Position numbers and translations under genes: made by a program
Part shown: positions 36,191-49,629 of the stretch, piece by piece
Layout: each line of letters starts with the position of its first letter
Numbering within the stretch: the stretch's first letter is position 1
Source: Terebella lapidaria
Lineage: Eukaryota; Annelida; Polychaeta; Terebellida; Terebellidae
Length of the DNA stretch: 64,000 nt
Direction of reading: 5' to 3'
Assembly (NCBI GenBank): GCA_949152475.1
Contig: OX424570.1
Location: 21,634,694-21,698,693, forward strand
The notes under the pieces: generated by a model
What the model saw: only the letters and a program-made list of their open reading frames with translations
Databases searched by the model: none
What the model was told of the DNA's origin: nothing

Positions 36191-38700
36191 TAACATCGTG
36201 GAAGTGTTTCCAGAGTCTTTGATATCTTCCAAGAGAGGAGATATGTTATTTAGTATCGTCTTTATTCTCCGGGTGCGAAGAACAACTCACAATATTAATT
36301 TGCTCTCCCTGCAGAGGAATTCACAGTCCATCGAACTACATAACTATATTATACGACCCATAAGTTTGCCAAATGGCGAAATAGATAGTCCCCTAAATAT
36401 TGATGTGACAAAAATGTGCTGATTAATTTCCGAGACCGAGTTATGTATGTCGGTGTTTTCAAAGATTCTAATTAAGAAAATAAAAAATTGTGATTATAAC
36501 AGAGAATGACATTCTCTTTATTACTGCAGAACTCTAACCATGGATGATACATTTGTCGCTAAACATATTGTTATTCCAGTGTTATCCCCTCCCGTTGTTG
36601 TCTTGTTGGACGATGCTTGTCCTCAAAGGTGAGGAAAGTTCTCATGTCTGGTCTTTCCAAATCAGTTATCACACACCAGGGGCTTTTGTGTCGTTATCAC
36701 ATACCAGGGTGCAATAATGATGTAATTTTCACCTGCTCACTAGTTGTCTTTATACAAAACCGTGGATTGCCAGCCGGTACGTTAGATACATGGGTCTAAA
36801 CAATACAATAATATGCATTCAAGTAGTAGTTTTAGTATATTGTGTCACCCACATAAATTGCTAATGAAACATACGGTTTTCTGGTTCGGATCTATTGATA
36901 TTTACATTCTAAGCTTTAACTGGAACACGTCCTAATCATTTTCACAATACCGAGAGCCAACGGTCGTTAACCTACAGAAATTTGTCATTTGTGACCTTAC
37001 GTTAGTGCAGTGCCTGAGAAAATTTGGCAACCGCCAGAACGAATCTACTGGACCCCTCACCTCGGGCCTTGCGGCGTACTTGTTCTAGATCAGAGACGCC
37101 TGAAATGAACATATGTCACCCAAAAAATTTAATCGGGGCAAACACAGACGCAAATACACATTGAAAATGCATTATCTATCAGTCCCATTAATATATGGTT
37201 TTCTTGCAGATACTTGTATGAAATGTCACGATTGGAAGTGACTAATTGTGTCAGTGACATGAAGTCAACATTGATATGGCATGCAACTTCAATGAGGCTC
37301 ACAACGGATGATATCTCAACCCAATCAGGAGCATATCAACTTGAATTACACATAAATACTTCATGAATAATCTTGGCGAAATTTCTTATTATATGCGTTG
37401 CCGACGAGAAAAGTACACGACTATGCGAGTCATCATTTGAAATAATCCCCGCATCTACTGCTCGTTGATGATTTTTTTCGTTACACGTGAAGCCATATTC
37501 ACCATTTGAATTCTTCAAGTCATTTGAAATCTCCTGAATCTACTACTATATTCATTCTATATGTTCTCCACGAGTTGCAACGCTCATAGATTGTCTCTCA
37601 TTTCGAGAGAAGAATACATTATCAGGCACCAATAATAACCAAAGAATGCATAACCAAAGCATGCACAGACGCGGATTCCCCAGTGGACTTCTAAATGCAT
37701 TGTTAATTCATACTCATTCTCATTTGGAAGGAACGCAATTATTCTTGTAGCAGATGTGCATACTGAGTGAATGATGTATTATACACAAATATTTGAGAGC
37801 TGTCTCTCACGGCTTGCAATATAAAGTTTCAGCAGCGGAAAATCTATTTTCTGTCGAATTGCTTTAATGATTTCTCCCAAGTTGATCATGCACAGCATAT
37901 TTTACACCTTTTCCATTTAAAAACACAAGCCTTGAGAAGGAGACGTTTGCATCGCAGCTAGAATGTTCACGTAACCTTGCTTGAAGGTTAAATGTGAGAT
38001 AATATTTCAGTTTGGAATATCATTTTAATGTCATAAATGAGCCACTGACCTGTTTCAGGCAGCAAATTTGTTTTGTGACTTGAAGATACTCAAAAAAAGG
38101 ATAGGTTGCTTCAAACCAACTTTGGACAATAGCGCAATTGTGCAGAGGTACTTAGGATGGTGACTTATGTTGTTTACAGCAAGATATGTATCAAAATAGG
38201 ACTGATTGAGATAAGCCAGTGTTCATATGATCCCGAAGCATTGAAAAGATGTATTATTACAAAATCCTTTGTATGCCAACCATCCATTATTCATTGTCCT
38301 CACAGCTTGGAAAGGTCAAAATTACGACTTCAGTTTGTCCAATGGGTGTTTGATCAGGTGGTATTTTATGGCGACTTGGACTCAGACAGGTTTATCCCAT
38401 AATAATGGATAGGGTGCATTTCATGTCTGGACAGTCCGTATTTTCTGGAATCTTGTATATATGTGGTATTCTAGTAGCTCCTTCTCGAATATTCGAATGA
38501 TGATGCAGCATTGAAACATTTAAAATCCAGTTTTGAGAAATTGAATGTAAAAGATTGTGATGATGCCTTTTGGAATAGAAATAACAACCATATATTTTAT
38601 CCAAACACTTTGACGTCATCAGAGGTAGACAGTGTGTGGGGTGTAATTGTTTCTACTGTACACCTGATACACAACGTATTTAAATAAGTTTAGGTTATCC
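36191..38700 (+). repeat. Segmental repeat unit B, copy 2
   Basis: It follows the A3 end just as B1 follows A2, which indicates that A+B were duplicated together. Its landmarks correspond to B1: ATGGATGATACATTTGTCGC (36,540, against 19,513), CCGTTAACCTACAGAAATTTG, GTTCTAGATCAGAG (37,083) and GACTGATTGAGATAAGCCAG (38,201). The frame matching 19514-19846 is broken here. The region near 37,745 (TAGCAGATGTGCATACTGAG) is a diverged empty site for the giant foldback. Confidence 0.65.
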
Positions 38701-38701
38701 T

Positions 38702-38715
38702 GGGGGGGGGGGGGG
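38702..38715 (+). repeat. G14 homopolymer
   Basis: Fourteen consecutive G at the right edge of unit B copy 2, a likely sequencing and length-variable site. Confidence 0.95.
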
Positions 38716-38807
38716 CAAACCGCTTTTCCATCTATCATCATCACATGCTCATCACTGAGATAGGCCACCAATTAACTTGAACCAACCAAACACATACAAT
38801 TGTGTTA

Positions 38808-38990
38808 TATGTAGGTATCAATCTATTACCACAAATACAGTAGATTTTGATGATGCCAATAACAAACGTAAAATACAACATTTCGCAATAGAAACAAAGC
38901 CCGACCAAATAGTTTATCCAAAGACACACTGGCGTCATCAGGGGCAGACAGTGTGTTAAATGTAGTTGTTTCTACTGTACACCTGACGTG
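38808..38990 (+). repeat. R1 dispersed repeat, 5' part
   Basis: GTAGGTATCAATCTATTACC through CACACTGGCGTCATCAGGGG and TTTCTACTGTACACCTGA. The 3' third of R1 is missing. Confidence 0.75.
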
Positions 38991-39439
38991 CGACGTTTTC
39001 ACCGGAACAGCGGTGCTATTATTTTTTTAAAAACATTATGTTCGCATGTCATATGTATTCAGGAGAAATGTCAGGGAGAATGTACCTACTGAACAACAAT
39101 ACAAAACATTGACTTTGACCGTACTAATATTATTCAGAAATGCCTCCAATCACAATTGATTGTGAAAGTAAACATCTGCTGTAGGACAATCAACTTCTGA
39201 CCCTGGCTGTGATTTTTGGTATGACATGCAAAAATGTTTTTTATGTTTACTATTACTATTAACAAAATGCAGTATGATGTTGACGATATATAGTTGATAT
39301 ATAAATGTATACAACGATTCATATGTGCGTCCAGTAATGTACAGAATAAACCTTATATGTGGATTTTTAGGGGATGCCAAAAGACATTCGTCATTTGTTT
39401 CTCTGAACTGATACAGTTTCAATCACTGATATTCTAATA

Positions 39440-40675
39440 TATTTCAGGTTCAGCATCATGCTCTACCAAAGTCCTTTCTAAAATATTAACTGTTATATTG
39501 TCTAAAATTAAACAGGGTCTCCAAAAGTACTCTGAAACCATCTAATTCTAGAATTGGTATAAACCAAATGTGGATATTAAAAAAATCCAAATCTTTATTG
39601 GAATATCTGCATGCTCACACACTTTCAAAAGTCTATCAAAACATTTGATTTCTCCACTTTGTACACAACTATACCTCATTCTGAACTGAAGTCTCAGCTT
39701 AGTTAAATATAATACCGCTTATTTTGTTAAAGGCGACGCTGATGCCCCATACAAATATACTGAAATAGATGTCGTGAATATGGTTAGCTTTCTGATTGAT
39801 AATATTTTTGTGGAATTTGGTGGTCGAATATTTCAACAAACTATTGGTATTCCCATGGGTACAAACTGTGTAACATTATTGGCAGACCTGTTTTTATACT
39901 CATATGAATCAGATTTTATCCAACATTTACAACGAAAAGGTTCTAAGAAACTAACATGTAATTTTAATTTCACTTTCCGATACATAGATGATGTATTGTC
40001 GCTAAATAATTCCAAGTTTGGTGAATATTTGGATGTCATACATCCTAAGGAACTTGAAATTAAAGATACTACAGATTCGCTATTTTTTCCAACATCTAGA
40101 CCTGAGGTTGGAGATTGATAATGATTCTAACCTGTTAACTAGATTATATGACAAACGTGATGATTTCAATTTTTCCATAGTCAATTTCCCTTTTCTAAGC
40201 AGCAACATTCCTATGTCACCGGCATATGGTGTGTTTGTTTCTCAACTTTACGCTATTCCAGAGCTAGTTGCAAATATGAGGACTTTGTCTATCGAAGTGC
40301 CCAGCTAGTCTCTAAACTGCTGCGACAAGGATATGTTATACCAAGACGTTTAAGAAATTTTATGGACGCATGACCTGGTTGATCAATATAGCAAATCCAT
40401 GTCTGCCATGCAACCTACCGGTATATCTATTTTCATGTTAATTCATGACGGGTGCCACTAGTGGAGCAGGAAAAGCTCACTCTTCCCGGAACACCTGATT
40501 TCACCTCCTAATGGCCATTTTGGGGGTTCATGAGTTTCCCTGGCATTTTTGTTTTCTCTCACTTGGTATGCCTGATATGACTTTCTGTCCCCGGACTATG
40601 AGATTGGATAACGGACCCTGTTTTGTTTGCTGGGAATACTTAATACTGGGTATTGATTCCACGTCTATCAAGAGT
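39440..40675 (+). mobile_element. Penelope-like retroelement, 5'-truncated
   Basis: It contains the RT core followed by a 3' UTR (TTCATGACGGGTGCCACTAG, CCGGAACACCTGATTTCACC, GATTGGATAACGGACC) and the 3' terminus ATTGATTCCACGTCTAT, the same end as the copies at 6.04, 31.44 and 60.86 kb. Element RNA is copied by its own RT at the target. The 5' end lies within the RT region, so this is a truncated copy. It sits between unit B copies 2 and 3. Confidence 0.85.
39718..40362 (+). pseudogene. Penelope-like reverse transcriptase, frameshifted
   Basis: Diagnostic PLE features are IDNIFVEFGGRIFQQTIGIP followed by MGTNC, and the catalytic box RYIDDVLSLNN with an intact YIDD, then ELEIKDTTDS. The frame shifts near 40,085 (before LDLRLEIDNDS, DKRDDFNFSIVNFPF) and again near 40,245 (before YEDFV-type coding). 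Upstream pieces of the same domain can be read at 39,450-39,720 with several stops. Only about 125 codons separate YIDD from the frame end, and no GIY-YIG endonuclease domain is present. The element is dead. Confidence 0.87.
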
Positions 40676-41129
40676 CTTTGGTAAAAGATTGGTAACAATT
40701 GTTTTCAGTACGTCATGAATTCACCAGAAGATGGAAAAGTGATCATGTTCTATTTATTTACTTTAACCAGATATTGTTAAATTCATGGTGTAAGGTAAAA
40801 AACAATACGGAAGATGTGCTATATTAGGTTAATAATCAGCATGGTAGCAAATTCAAGTCCCATCTTGAGCATAGTGGACTTTGAATCCAATTCAATCAGA
40901 CATTCGTGCGAGTATATATATATATGATGAAAACAAATCATAAATTCACTTATCGGATAGTTTCGGATGATAGTTCATATTTGAATATCACTGACAACTT
41001 TAGAGGACGAGCACTGACGGCTGTATTGTTATATAATTATGCAACATGAATGGTGAATGCTAACATTCAGTGTTTATATGTTAATATGACTGAATGACAT
41101 GTAATCACAGTTTTACTGATTGTACATAT

Positions 41130-43200
41130 GCATAACAGAAACGCCAATGACAGTGGTCAGTTGGAAATGCAGTAACCTTGATGATGTAAACTTGATATCA
41201 AATTTGTTGAAGAACGTTTGATTGGTTGCCTCGGTACAAATCATTGTGCAGGAGCAGGAAAAGAATGTGAGTTGATGAAAAGCTGTGTTATTCAAGTGCT
41301 TTGATTTTTATAAACAAAACAATAACATGTGTTAATGTGGTATTTCTATACATCGTGTCACCTGCACATTATTATCTCCATAAAAAACAAAAAGAGAGTA
41401 TCTCGTGCGAAGCTATTGATTTTTACATTGCTAGTTTAACTGGAACACACTAATCATTTTCGCAATATCGAGAGCCACCGTTCGTTGACTTACAGAAGCT
41501 TGACATTTTTGACCTTAAGGTTTTCCTTGTGCATTGTGTCTGGGACCATGTGCCCAAAGAAATGTGATAAGGAACGGAGAATGATATTATTATGATATCA
41601 TCAAAATCTGACTGTATTGGTGGTAACAGATTGATACTTACATTGGACACCTGACCTTGGGCTGTGCAGTGTACTAGTATTTCAAAATCAGATGGAATTC
41701 ATTGATATTTGTAATAACAATCAGAGTTTTAATTATACATGTAGGTATCAATCTATTACCACAAATACAGTAGATTTTGATTATGCCAATAACAAACGTA
41801 AAATACGACATTTTGCAATAGGAAACAAAGCCCGACCAAATATTACTTATGCCAATCCCACTAATCGCACTCATAGCAGGTTTTCTTGTGGGTAGCGTGA
41901 AACACATATGACATACGTGGATGCATGTGTGAAATGTCATGGGGAGAGGTGAAGCGTATACGTGGCATGCAATCTGAATAGATGAACTAACAAGCAAGAG
42001 ATGGAATAATATCATGCATGTTTCCTTGTTATATGTGTGGACGTGCGAGTTTTGATGAGACAGGTGGCATCCAACCACCATTGGCACGTAGCGAGCTTGT
42101 GCAAGAAAAATGGAGAGTAACATCTATTGTGGATGTTTTCAGTTAAGTACAATCAAACATGGGCTTACCATCATCAGGAATTATTCGAAAACAATTCCAA
42201 TAATGAAAAACAACAGTAGCAGTCTGATTTCAGGTACTCTTTATTGTAAATGAAAAAAATATTTTGCATGAAAGTATCACCAGGTGTTTCTATGTGGTAC
42301 CACAACATTAAGAAATATGTATTTCCAAAACATATGCACATCCTTTGTATGCTGTTCATTCATTGTTCGGCATCTATACAGATTTAACGAGTCCAGGTCA
42401 CCAGTTTGGCGACCTGAATGGGTGTTTTATTAGGTTGTACTTTATGGCAACTTACACGCGGGCAGGTTTATCCCATTTAAAGAATAGGATAAGGTTTATG
42501 TCTGGCTGGTTTTCATCAATAGGGGACTTGCATGTGAATCCTCAAATGCTTCATACAAAGAACCATAGTCTTTTGATCTGAAAGAATATGTCATTCAATT
42601 TCCTACTCGATTTGAGATGATGAACCCTCATTTGTTTTTCCCCCGAGTATCGTTTTTTTTATATTATTCATTGATCAATTTTTGATCTACTCGTGGCAAT
42701 GGTCACGACTAATAAGTGCGAAATGCATTCCTCCAGAACAAGTTTTGTTTTGCGATTTTTTTTGTGCAGTGTTGATACAATTTGCCATTGCCATACAACA
42801 TGAATAAGCAGCTTCAGGAGTGATACACACAAAAGTTGCTGGGGTTGATGCAATCGACCTCAGATCTGGCAGGAGAGTTGTAGTTGAGACTATTGTTGTT
42901 TGCAGTTAACTTCAGGAATTGCAATATATCGAAAACTGTACCTCAATCCTATTTGGAAGAACCTGGTACACAGGATACTGCAATCTTGTTAAGTATGGTA
43001 TTCATTAATCAGTGACCGTCTATATCTTTCATCGCAATGACCCAGAATGCAGTTCTCACTCGGGTGTAGATGAGTTCCAAATACTTGTGCATTTTCATGA
43101 ACTCAGTGATCATTGCGTGCATACCGATCACAATATCGAACCTCAAAACTGATCTGAAGTTGCCTTCCAGTTATTAAGTAGGAATCACTTGAGCGAATCG
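41130..43200 (+). repeat. Segmental repeat unit B, copy 3 (short)
   Basis: Landmarks: TTATTCAAGTGCTTTGATTTT (against 20,430), CGAGAGCCACCGTTCGTTGAC (41,469), CAGGTTTTCTTGTGGGTAG (41,877), GGTTTATCCCATTTAA (42,463) and CAGTGATCATTGCGTGCATA (43,102, against 23,310). It also carries two R1 pieces (41,585-41,645 minus and 41,738-41,850 plus). No conserved frame is seen. Confidence 0.55.
41738..41850 (+). repeat. R1 dispersed repeat, 5' fragment
   Basis: GTAGGTATCAATCTATTACC to AAGCCCGACCAAATA. A 60-bp minus-strand R1 end lies just upstream at 41,585-41,645, so two R1 pieces face each other. Confidence 0.7.
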
Positions 43201-43617
43201 ATGTATATCTAACTGAATAATAATTCACATGACATACGATATTTGGGAGACATTGTTTTCCAACTGTTTACATTGTGTTGTAATAAGTGTTAGAATACAT
43301 TTCAAGATATACAATGGTAATTAGTGCTTCAATTTCCAATGACAAACTGAGTTATCACGTTAAATTTCGAGCACCATTTTTTTGTTTTTTTTTGCGAATT
43401 ATCATGATTCCCAGCGATGCACTCTTCGACAAAGAGAGATTGTTAAGGCTCACAAGTAATCTTATTGTGAAAAGGGCGCATTACACTACAATATATCTAG
43501 TAATTATTAAGGAATGCATGTCCACGCATTGCGGATACCCAGATGGACTTAGAAATGCATCTGCTTTTTTTGGCAATCCTCGTTGGGAATTAATGCAATT
43601 ATTCTCGTTAGCATGTA

Positions 43618-46231
43618 TAGTCGGGCATGTACGGGGGGTCCCTTTGCACACCCCCCCCCCCCCCATGATCCTCCAAAACCAACTTTCTTCTCAAGGTTTT
43701 TTAATACTAATAAACATTACATATGTCTCCGGTTGCGCATCCATTGCAAAAATTGGTTTTCGGGCCATTTTTCAAAATGGCCGCCCCGCGAAATCTCGAA
43801 TTTTGAGATTGCTTCACTTTAAGCTGCATAGGTCTACAAAATAAAATGTTTGTTACCTTTTGCTGCTCATTGTAGGGGCCTTATACATTGTACATGAGAA
43901 AACAGTGGTTAAATAAACATTTATAATATGAATATGTCCATAAATCCAAGATGGCCGCCAAATTTAGATAATTTTTCACTAAAATGTCCATAACTTCGGA
44001 CTGAGTCAACCTAGGATGTTCATTTTGGGGTCTATACCTAGGTTTTCATATACAGAGAATCCATTTAGACCAAAATAAATACAATCAAGCTATTTCTTGT
44101 GAGGCATGCATCCAAGATGGCCGCCAAATTTAGATAATTTTTCACTAAAATGTCCATAACTTCGGACTAAGTCAACCTAGGATGTTCATTTTGGGGTCTA
44201 TATCTAGGTTTTCATATACAGGGAATCCATTCAGACCAAAATAAATACAATCAAGCTATTTCTTTTGATGCATGTACACCTGCACACATGGTACACGCTA
44301 CACATTCATTTAGATATGTCTCGAAAATAGCCCCCTTGACACCCCTATGGTCTCAATTGTGGATCTTGCTTGAATATTTCTGATAGAGACTTTTACTGAT
44401 TTGCCATCCCAATAAATCCTTGAACAAATAGAGCTTGATTAGATTAGTTTTGTTAATTAACCGAAATCCAAGATGCCTGCTAAACACACCCCGAAAATTC
44501 AAGTTCGTAACTAATTGTGCTATAAAGATGTGTGATACTTACTTTCAAGGGTATTTTGGTATGTAGATTCCATTTTTGGTGTTATTCTAGCTATATAATA
44601 TCAATTTAAAATGATAACAGCATCTCATTGAGATGGAAAGCAAATAAAAACATATTGTTATTTGAGTTTATTCATACACTTATGCATTACGCATTACTCA
44701 CCAACATGCTTGGGATACTTTTTATATCACAAACAGAGAACAATAATGTAGAATATCTTCATTGGCTATCTTAACACATGAACATGATGGAACATGGTAC
44801 TATGATATTGGTACTGCTATATTGGATGAATTGACATATTAGTTGATGATGTCTTCACCATTGCCCTGCATTCTCTTGCAGTACAACAACGTTGTCTTGA
44901 GCTGTCCGACATCACTTGCATTACAACTGTTCAGCCCCAGGAGAGTGGCAACCCGTACACGAAGGTGTGTCTAGATCAATGAATGAGACTAGATCAATGA
45001 ATGGGACTATTGTGGCAAAAGTGATGTAGAATTTTCCAGAACTGAAATAGAGGACATCATCAGTTAATATGTCAATTCATCCAATATAGCAGTACCAATA
45101 TCATAGTACCATGTTCCATCATATTCATGTGTTAAGATAGCCAATGAAGATATTCTACATGTTACTCATGTTGGTGAGTAATGCGTAATGCATAAGTGTA
45201 TGAATAAATTCAAATAACAATATGTTTTTATTTGCATTTTAAATTGATATTATATAGCTAGAATAACACCAAAAATGGAATCTACATACCAAAATACCCT
45301 TGAAAGTAAGTATCACACATCTTTATAGCACAATTAGTTACGAACTTGAATTTTCGGGGTGTGTTTAGCAGGCATCTTGGATTTCTGTTAATTAACAAAA
45401 CTAATCAAATCAAGCTCTATTTGTTCAAGGATTTATTGGGATGGCAAATCAGTAAAAGTCTCTATCAGAAATATTCAAGCAAGATCCACAATTGAGACCA
45501 TAGGGGTGTCAAGGGGGCTATTTTCGAGAGATATCTAAATGAATGTGTAGCGTGTACCATGTGTGCAGGTGTACATGCATCAAAAGAAATAGCTTGATTG
45601 TATTTATTTTGGTCTGAATGGATTCCCTGTATATGAAAACCTAGATATAGACCCCAAAATGAACATCCTAGGTTGACTTAGTCCGAAGTTATGGACATTT
45701 TAGTGAAAAATTATCTAAATTTGGCGGCCATCTTGGATGCATGCATCAAAAGAAATAGCTTGATTGTATTTATTTTGGTCTAAATGGATTCCCTGTATAT
45801 GAAAACCTAGGTATAGACCCCAAAATGAACATCCTAGGTTGACTCAGTCCGAAGTTATGGACATTTTAGTGAAAAATTATCTAAATTTGGTGGCCATCTT
45901 GGATTTATGGACATATTCATATTATAAATGTTTATTTAACCACTGTTTTCTCATGTACAATGTATAAGGCCCCTACAATGAGCAGCAAAAGGTAACAAAC
46001 ATTTTATTTTGTAGACCTATGCAGCTTAAAGTGAAGCAATCTCAAAATTCGAGATTTCGCGGGGCGGCCATTTTGAAAAATGGCCCGAAAACCAATTTTT
46101 GCAATGGATGCGCAACCGGAGACATATGTAATGTTTATTAGTATTAAAAAACCTTGAGAAAAAAGTTGGTTTTGGAGGATCATGGGGGGGGGGGGGGGGG
46201 TGCAAAGGGACCACCCGTACATGCCCGACTA
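43618..46231. mobile_element. Giant foldback element, ~1.2-kb arms, 3-bp TSD
   Basis: The ends are TAGTCGGGCATGTACGGG and its inverse CCCGTACATGCCCGACTA, flanked by GTA (43615-43617 and 46232-46234). Arms run about 43618-44855 and 45053-46231, nearly identical over their length, around a ~200-bp loop (ATTGCCCTGCATTC, GTGTGTCTAGATCAATGAAT). Each arm contains a 166-bp tandem pair (ATCCAAGATGGCCGCCAAAT at 43,944 and 44,110, mirrored on the right). Near the ends are C14 (43651-43664) and G17 (46184-46200). The sister copy at 52.25 kb reads GCATATATGCATACTAA, the unoccupied site. No transposase is seen. Confidence 0.92.
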
Positions 46232-46360
46232 GTATGCATACTAATATGGCAGGGTTTAATTGTATTATTGATCGTCCAATCATATGCTCATAGTCTGAGT
46301 GTGGCCGTTTGTTGATATACCTACATTAGTTCGAAAACTATTGACGTTTGGCCGAAACAG

Positions 46361-46667
46361 GTGTATCAATCTATTACCACCAATACAGCCAAATTTTTAT
46401 GATTCCAACAGCAAACGTAAAATACAACATTTTGCAATAAAAACAAAGCCCGACCAAATACTTTATCAAAAGACACACTGGCGTCATCAGGGACAGATAG
46501 TGTGTTGAATATAGTTGTTTCTACTGTACACCTGATGGAATTAGTATACAACTACCAGCAACCTGCGAAAATAATTTAGAAATCCGAAACAAACCCCATG
46601 GAATAAACATTTGACAAGTACATAAGTACCTAATCACAAGTCAAAAGGCTACTGAGTTGATGGTTTT
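46361..46667 (+). repeat. R1 dispersed repeat, full-length plus copy
   Basis: GTATCAATCTATTACCACC to GGCTACTGAGTTGATGG. Unit B copy 5 runs uninterrupted from CGAAACATGTCGGGTTTAAA to CTATGGATC at the equivalent place, so this is an insertion private to copy 4. Confidence 0.8.
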
Positions 46668-48383
46668 CACTATGGATACTATGGGTCTATTCTCTGCCAA
46701 ACCTTTTTAGGTCACGTAGACTTGTTGCATTATTTACAGGAGAACATTTGGATATCAAACTGTGCTTATTGTACAGATCCAGTACATAATATTATCAACC
46801 CATGACCGCAGGCCTCTTCATTTATTTTCACTGACGATCATGTGTCATGGTTCCACATGTGGTAATTTGAATTGAAGCTCGATGGAAAAAAGTAAATATT
46901 TTGAACAAAACAAAAATTTGTTGAGTTAGTTTCACTTGTTGTCGTAATCATTTGCTGACTCGCCTCTGTTGTGCTACAAAAGTACAGTTTTTAGCAAATA
47001 AGGTACATCTGTTCCTCATTCAGATCAATGTGCTGTACACAGAGAGGTAGCACTTTCTAAACACATTATCAAGAAATTAAATGTGTATCTCCTGCTGATT
47101 TGGTCTGAATATTGAGCTGTTTATTTTCAAACACACTCATAATATCTTAGATCCCTGTCTGCTGCGGCTTCTCTCAAGGTTAAACATTGAGGAATATTCT
47201 CTGCACCGTCCCAACGGACATTGTATACAAATTAATTTATAACAACATAACGCAAGAGGATCAACATATGTACAAACATATAGTGTGAAAGTTGGAGAGA
47301 ACATGAGGACCTTGGTGAACACATAAATTTACATTGCTGACATTAAGAAATAATAAGTGGCATTAGCACCAATACCATCAGTAAAAGGACATGCGGTTTG
47401 CAGGGAACAGAAAAAATGTGAGATATCAAGTTACCTGCAAATGTCCTAAGTTACACCACGAACTGAACACGAAATGGTGTTCTTTTTTATTCCTGCAATT
47501 ATTGTGTGCTGAGCACTTACAAGGGTAATGAAAAAAACCCAGGTAGCTTTATGCCAACATTGGATGCTGGCACTGTTCAAAATAATTGCCTTTAGAAATG
47601 ATTCACACTGCAGAGATTGATCAAGTGATGAATTACTATATTCGACACTGGATCAAAAGTCAATATCACATATGAAAACAATGGAAATAACAGCATGCGT
47701 TTTTTTCAAGTATCGTTGATCCTATTAATTGATACCCTTCTAAGTAAGTATTATAAAGCAACCTTTTGCTCCAGGAGTTGCTGAATTTATGGCTCCAGAC
47801 CATGGCACCTTACTTATATGACAACAGAAATTTGGGGAAGCATATTACGTCACATTTACAGCGTTTTTTGTGTGACATCCATTCATTATTCAGTATCCTC
47901 ACAGCTTCCACCGTTCAAGTTTACGTGTTTAGTGTACATCATTTGTGGGAGCCCATTTGTGAAATGTACGGGGGAAAATTGGTGTTTTTTTTTCTTTTAA
48001 AAACCTATCACGAACCTTCCATGTGTGAACGCAGTAGTCTAGCTGTTTCCACGTCCGAACGTGATAGTGCCAAATGCTTCCACGTTCGAACGTGCTAGCT
48101 TTTTGCTAGAAAAGTCATAGAAAAATTTTACGCGCATGTCACCTATGGGCTTCTGTACCAAATGGTGCTTTATTGGGTTGTATTATATGGCGACTTACAC
48201 TCAGACAGGTTTATCCCATGTAATGGATAGGGTAAGTTAGTTTAGGTCTGGATATTGCTATAGTTGGCAATCTCAGGAGACTTGTAAAGATATATATAGT
48301 ACCTCCATCAGCTGTGACAAAACCACTGTTCCTCAAGTAATTAAATGATTGTGCAAAGGGCATCAATAAAAGATTGTATGAAA

Positions 48384-48450
48384 AGATTGGATAACGGACT
48401 GTTTTGTTCGGTCGGAATGAAGTGTGCTTGGGTATAGGTTCCATGTTTGA
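48384..48450 (+). mobile_element. Penelope 3' tail fragment
   Basis: GATTGGATAACGGACTGTTT to GGTATAGGTTCCATG. It is absent at the equivalent place in copy 5 (about 53,950). Confidence 0.6.
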
Positions 48451-48840
48451 TGATATGTCACACGGTTTTCAGTCTACAGTGCAATAATCTTAGGAAATCA
48501 CCCCTCGTACTTCAACTCATATTAACAGTGACATTTGGGTTGTGTATACATGCCAGTAACGATGCTATGTAAAAACATCGTATGTCGAAGTAGGTATGTT
48601 TCCACAACACTTCTGAAGCTGAACAGAGTAACAGTTTTTGGATAGGTTACTTTATTGTATGTACCAGTTTTTAGGGACCTTGCACCTAAGTTATGTCGTT
48701 CACACCCTTCTCTATTATATCTTCACAAAATGGATTGGCTTTGTACAGTTACCACAATGTTCAGCAAAACTATTTATATGTACTGTTGGGCAAGGAGGCC
48801 CGTAAGTTTTGTTGTAACAAGTGCGTAGTGGATTGTGAAT

Positions 48841-48868
48841 AGAGAGAGAGAGAGAGAGAGAGAGAGAG
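48841..48868 (+). repeat. (AG)14 microsatellite
   Basis: A pure dinucleotide run. The serine/leucine-repeat frames through it are artefacts. Confidence 0.97.
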
Positions 48869-49629
48869 GTTTTATTTTTGAAATAATGTTAAAGTGGCAA
48901 ATCATGATAATAACATTTATCATTATGAAAAGCATCCAGTATTTGATTTGTGATATGAACAACATTTAGGTCAGCGAGAAAGCCCCACCAATATGTTTAG
49001 CCTGGAAGAGAATATTGCCTTGGAGTGCATAAATCGAGACAAAGAACCAAATGCATTCATTACATCGAGTACATTTATCCTGTGGTTAGTCGCCATAAAA
49101 TATTCCTGATAAAGTTTCCCATGGGTAGCTTTTCCCTCGGACTGCATTCCCTCCCAGTATTGGAGAGCATTACTACTAATTATCACGCATTTTTATTTTC
49201 ATACTCCGTTTAAACACCTCGATAGTTGCTGAACTATTGATGCTAATAATGATTGCGTTTACAATGCCAAAGAATATGGACGCTCTAATGTGTTTGACAA
49301 GCACTTTTTGCTCCATGTATTTTCACTGCAATGGAAATAGACATAGAACAAAAAGATGACACCAACTGCCGAGGGAAATATATTTCTTTTATGAATTTAA
49401 CCATAGTGAAGAACGTACACAACAGAAGGCTTCTTTCTCTGTGTCTTTGTGTATGTTGATAGATTATAACTGCCTTCCAGCAGCGTTGTAATCATGAATG
49501 GAATCTACATACCAATTTTCAGCGAGATCTGTTATTATGCAGCGCGAAATAATCACCACAAAACGATAGGAAAAGGCTTCACTGCTGCATACTAAGCAAT
49601 TATTGACGAGCCAGCCCATCTCTCTCTGT

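Noticed and set aside
43287-43844. 185-codon plus-strand open frame
   Set aside because: It runs from unit B sequence across the foldback boundary at 43618, through the C14 run and into the foldback arm. The frame is accidental.
46004-46283. Minus-strand frames with proline runs
   Set aside because: They are the mirror image of the left foldback arm and are driven by the G17 homopolymer.
47766-48098. 110-codon frame in unit B copy 4
   Set aside because: Not kept open in the aligned part of copy 5 (53.66-53.84 kb), and no recognisable domain.
48774-48965. Serine/leucine-repeat protein
   Set aside because: Translation of the (AG)14 microsatellite.
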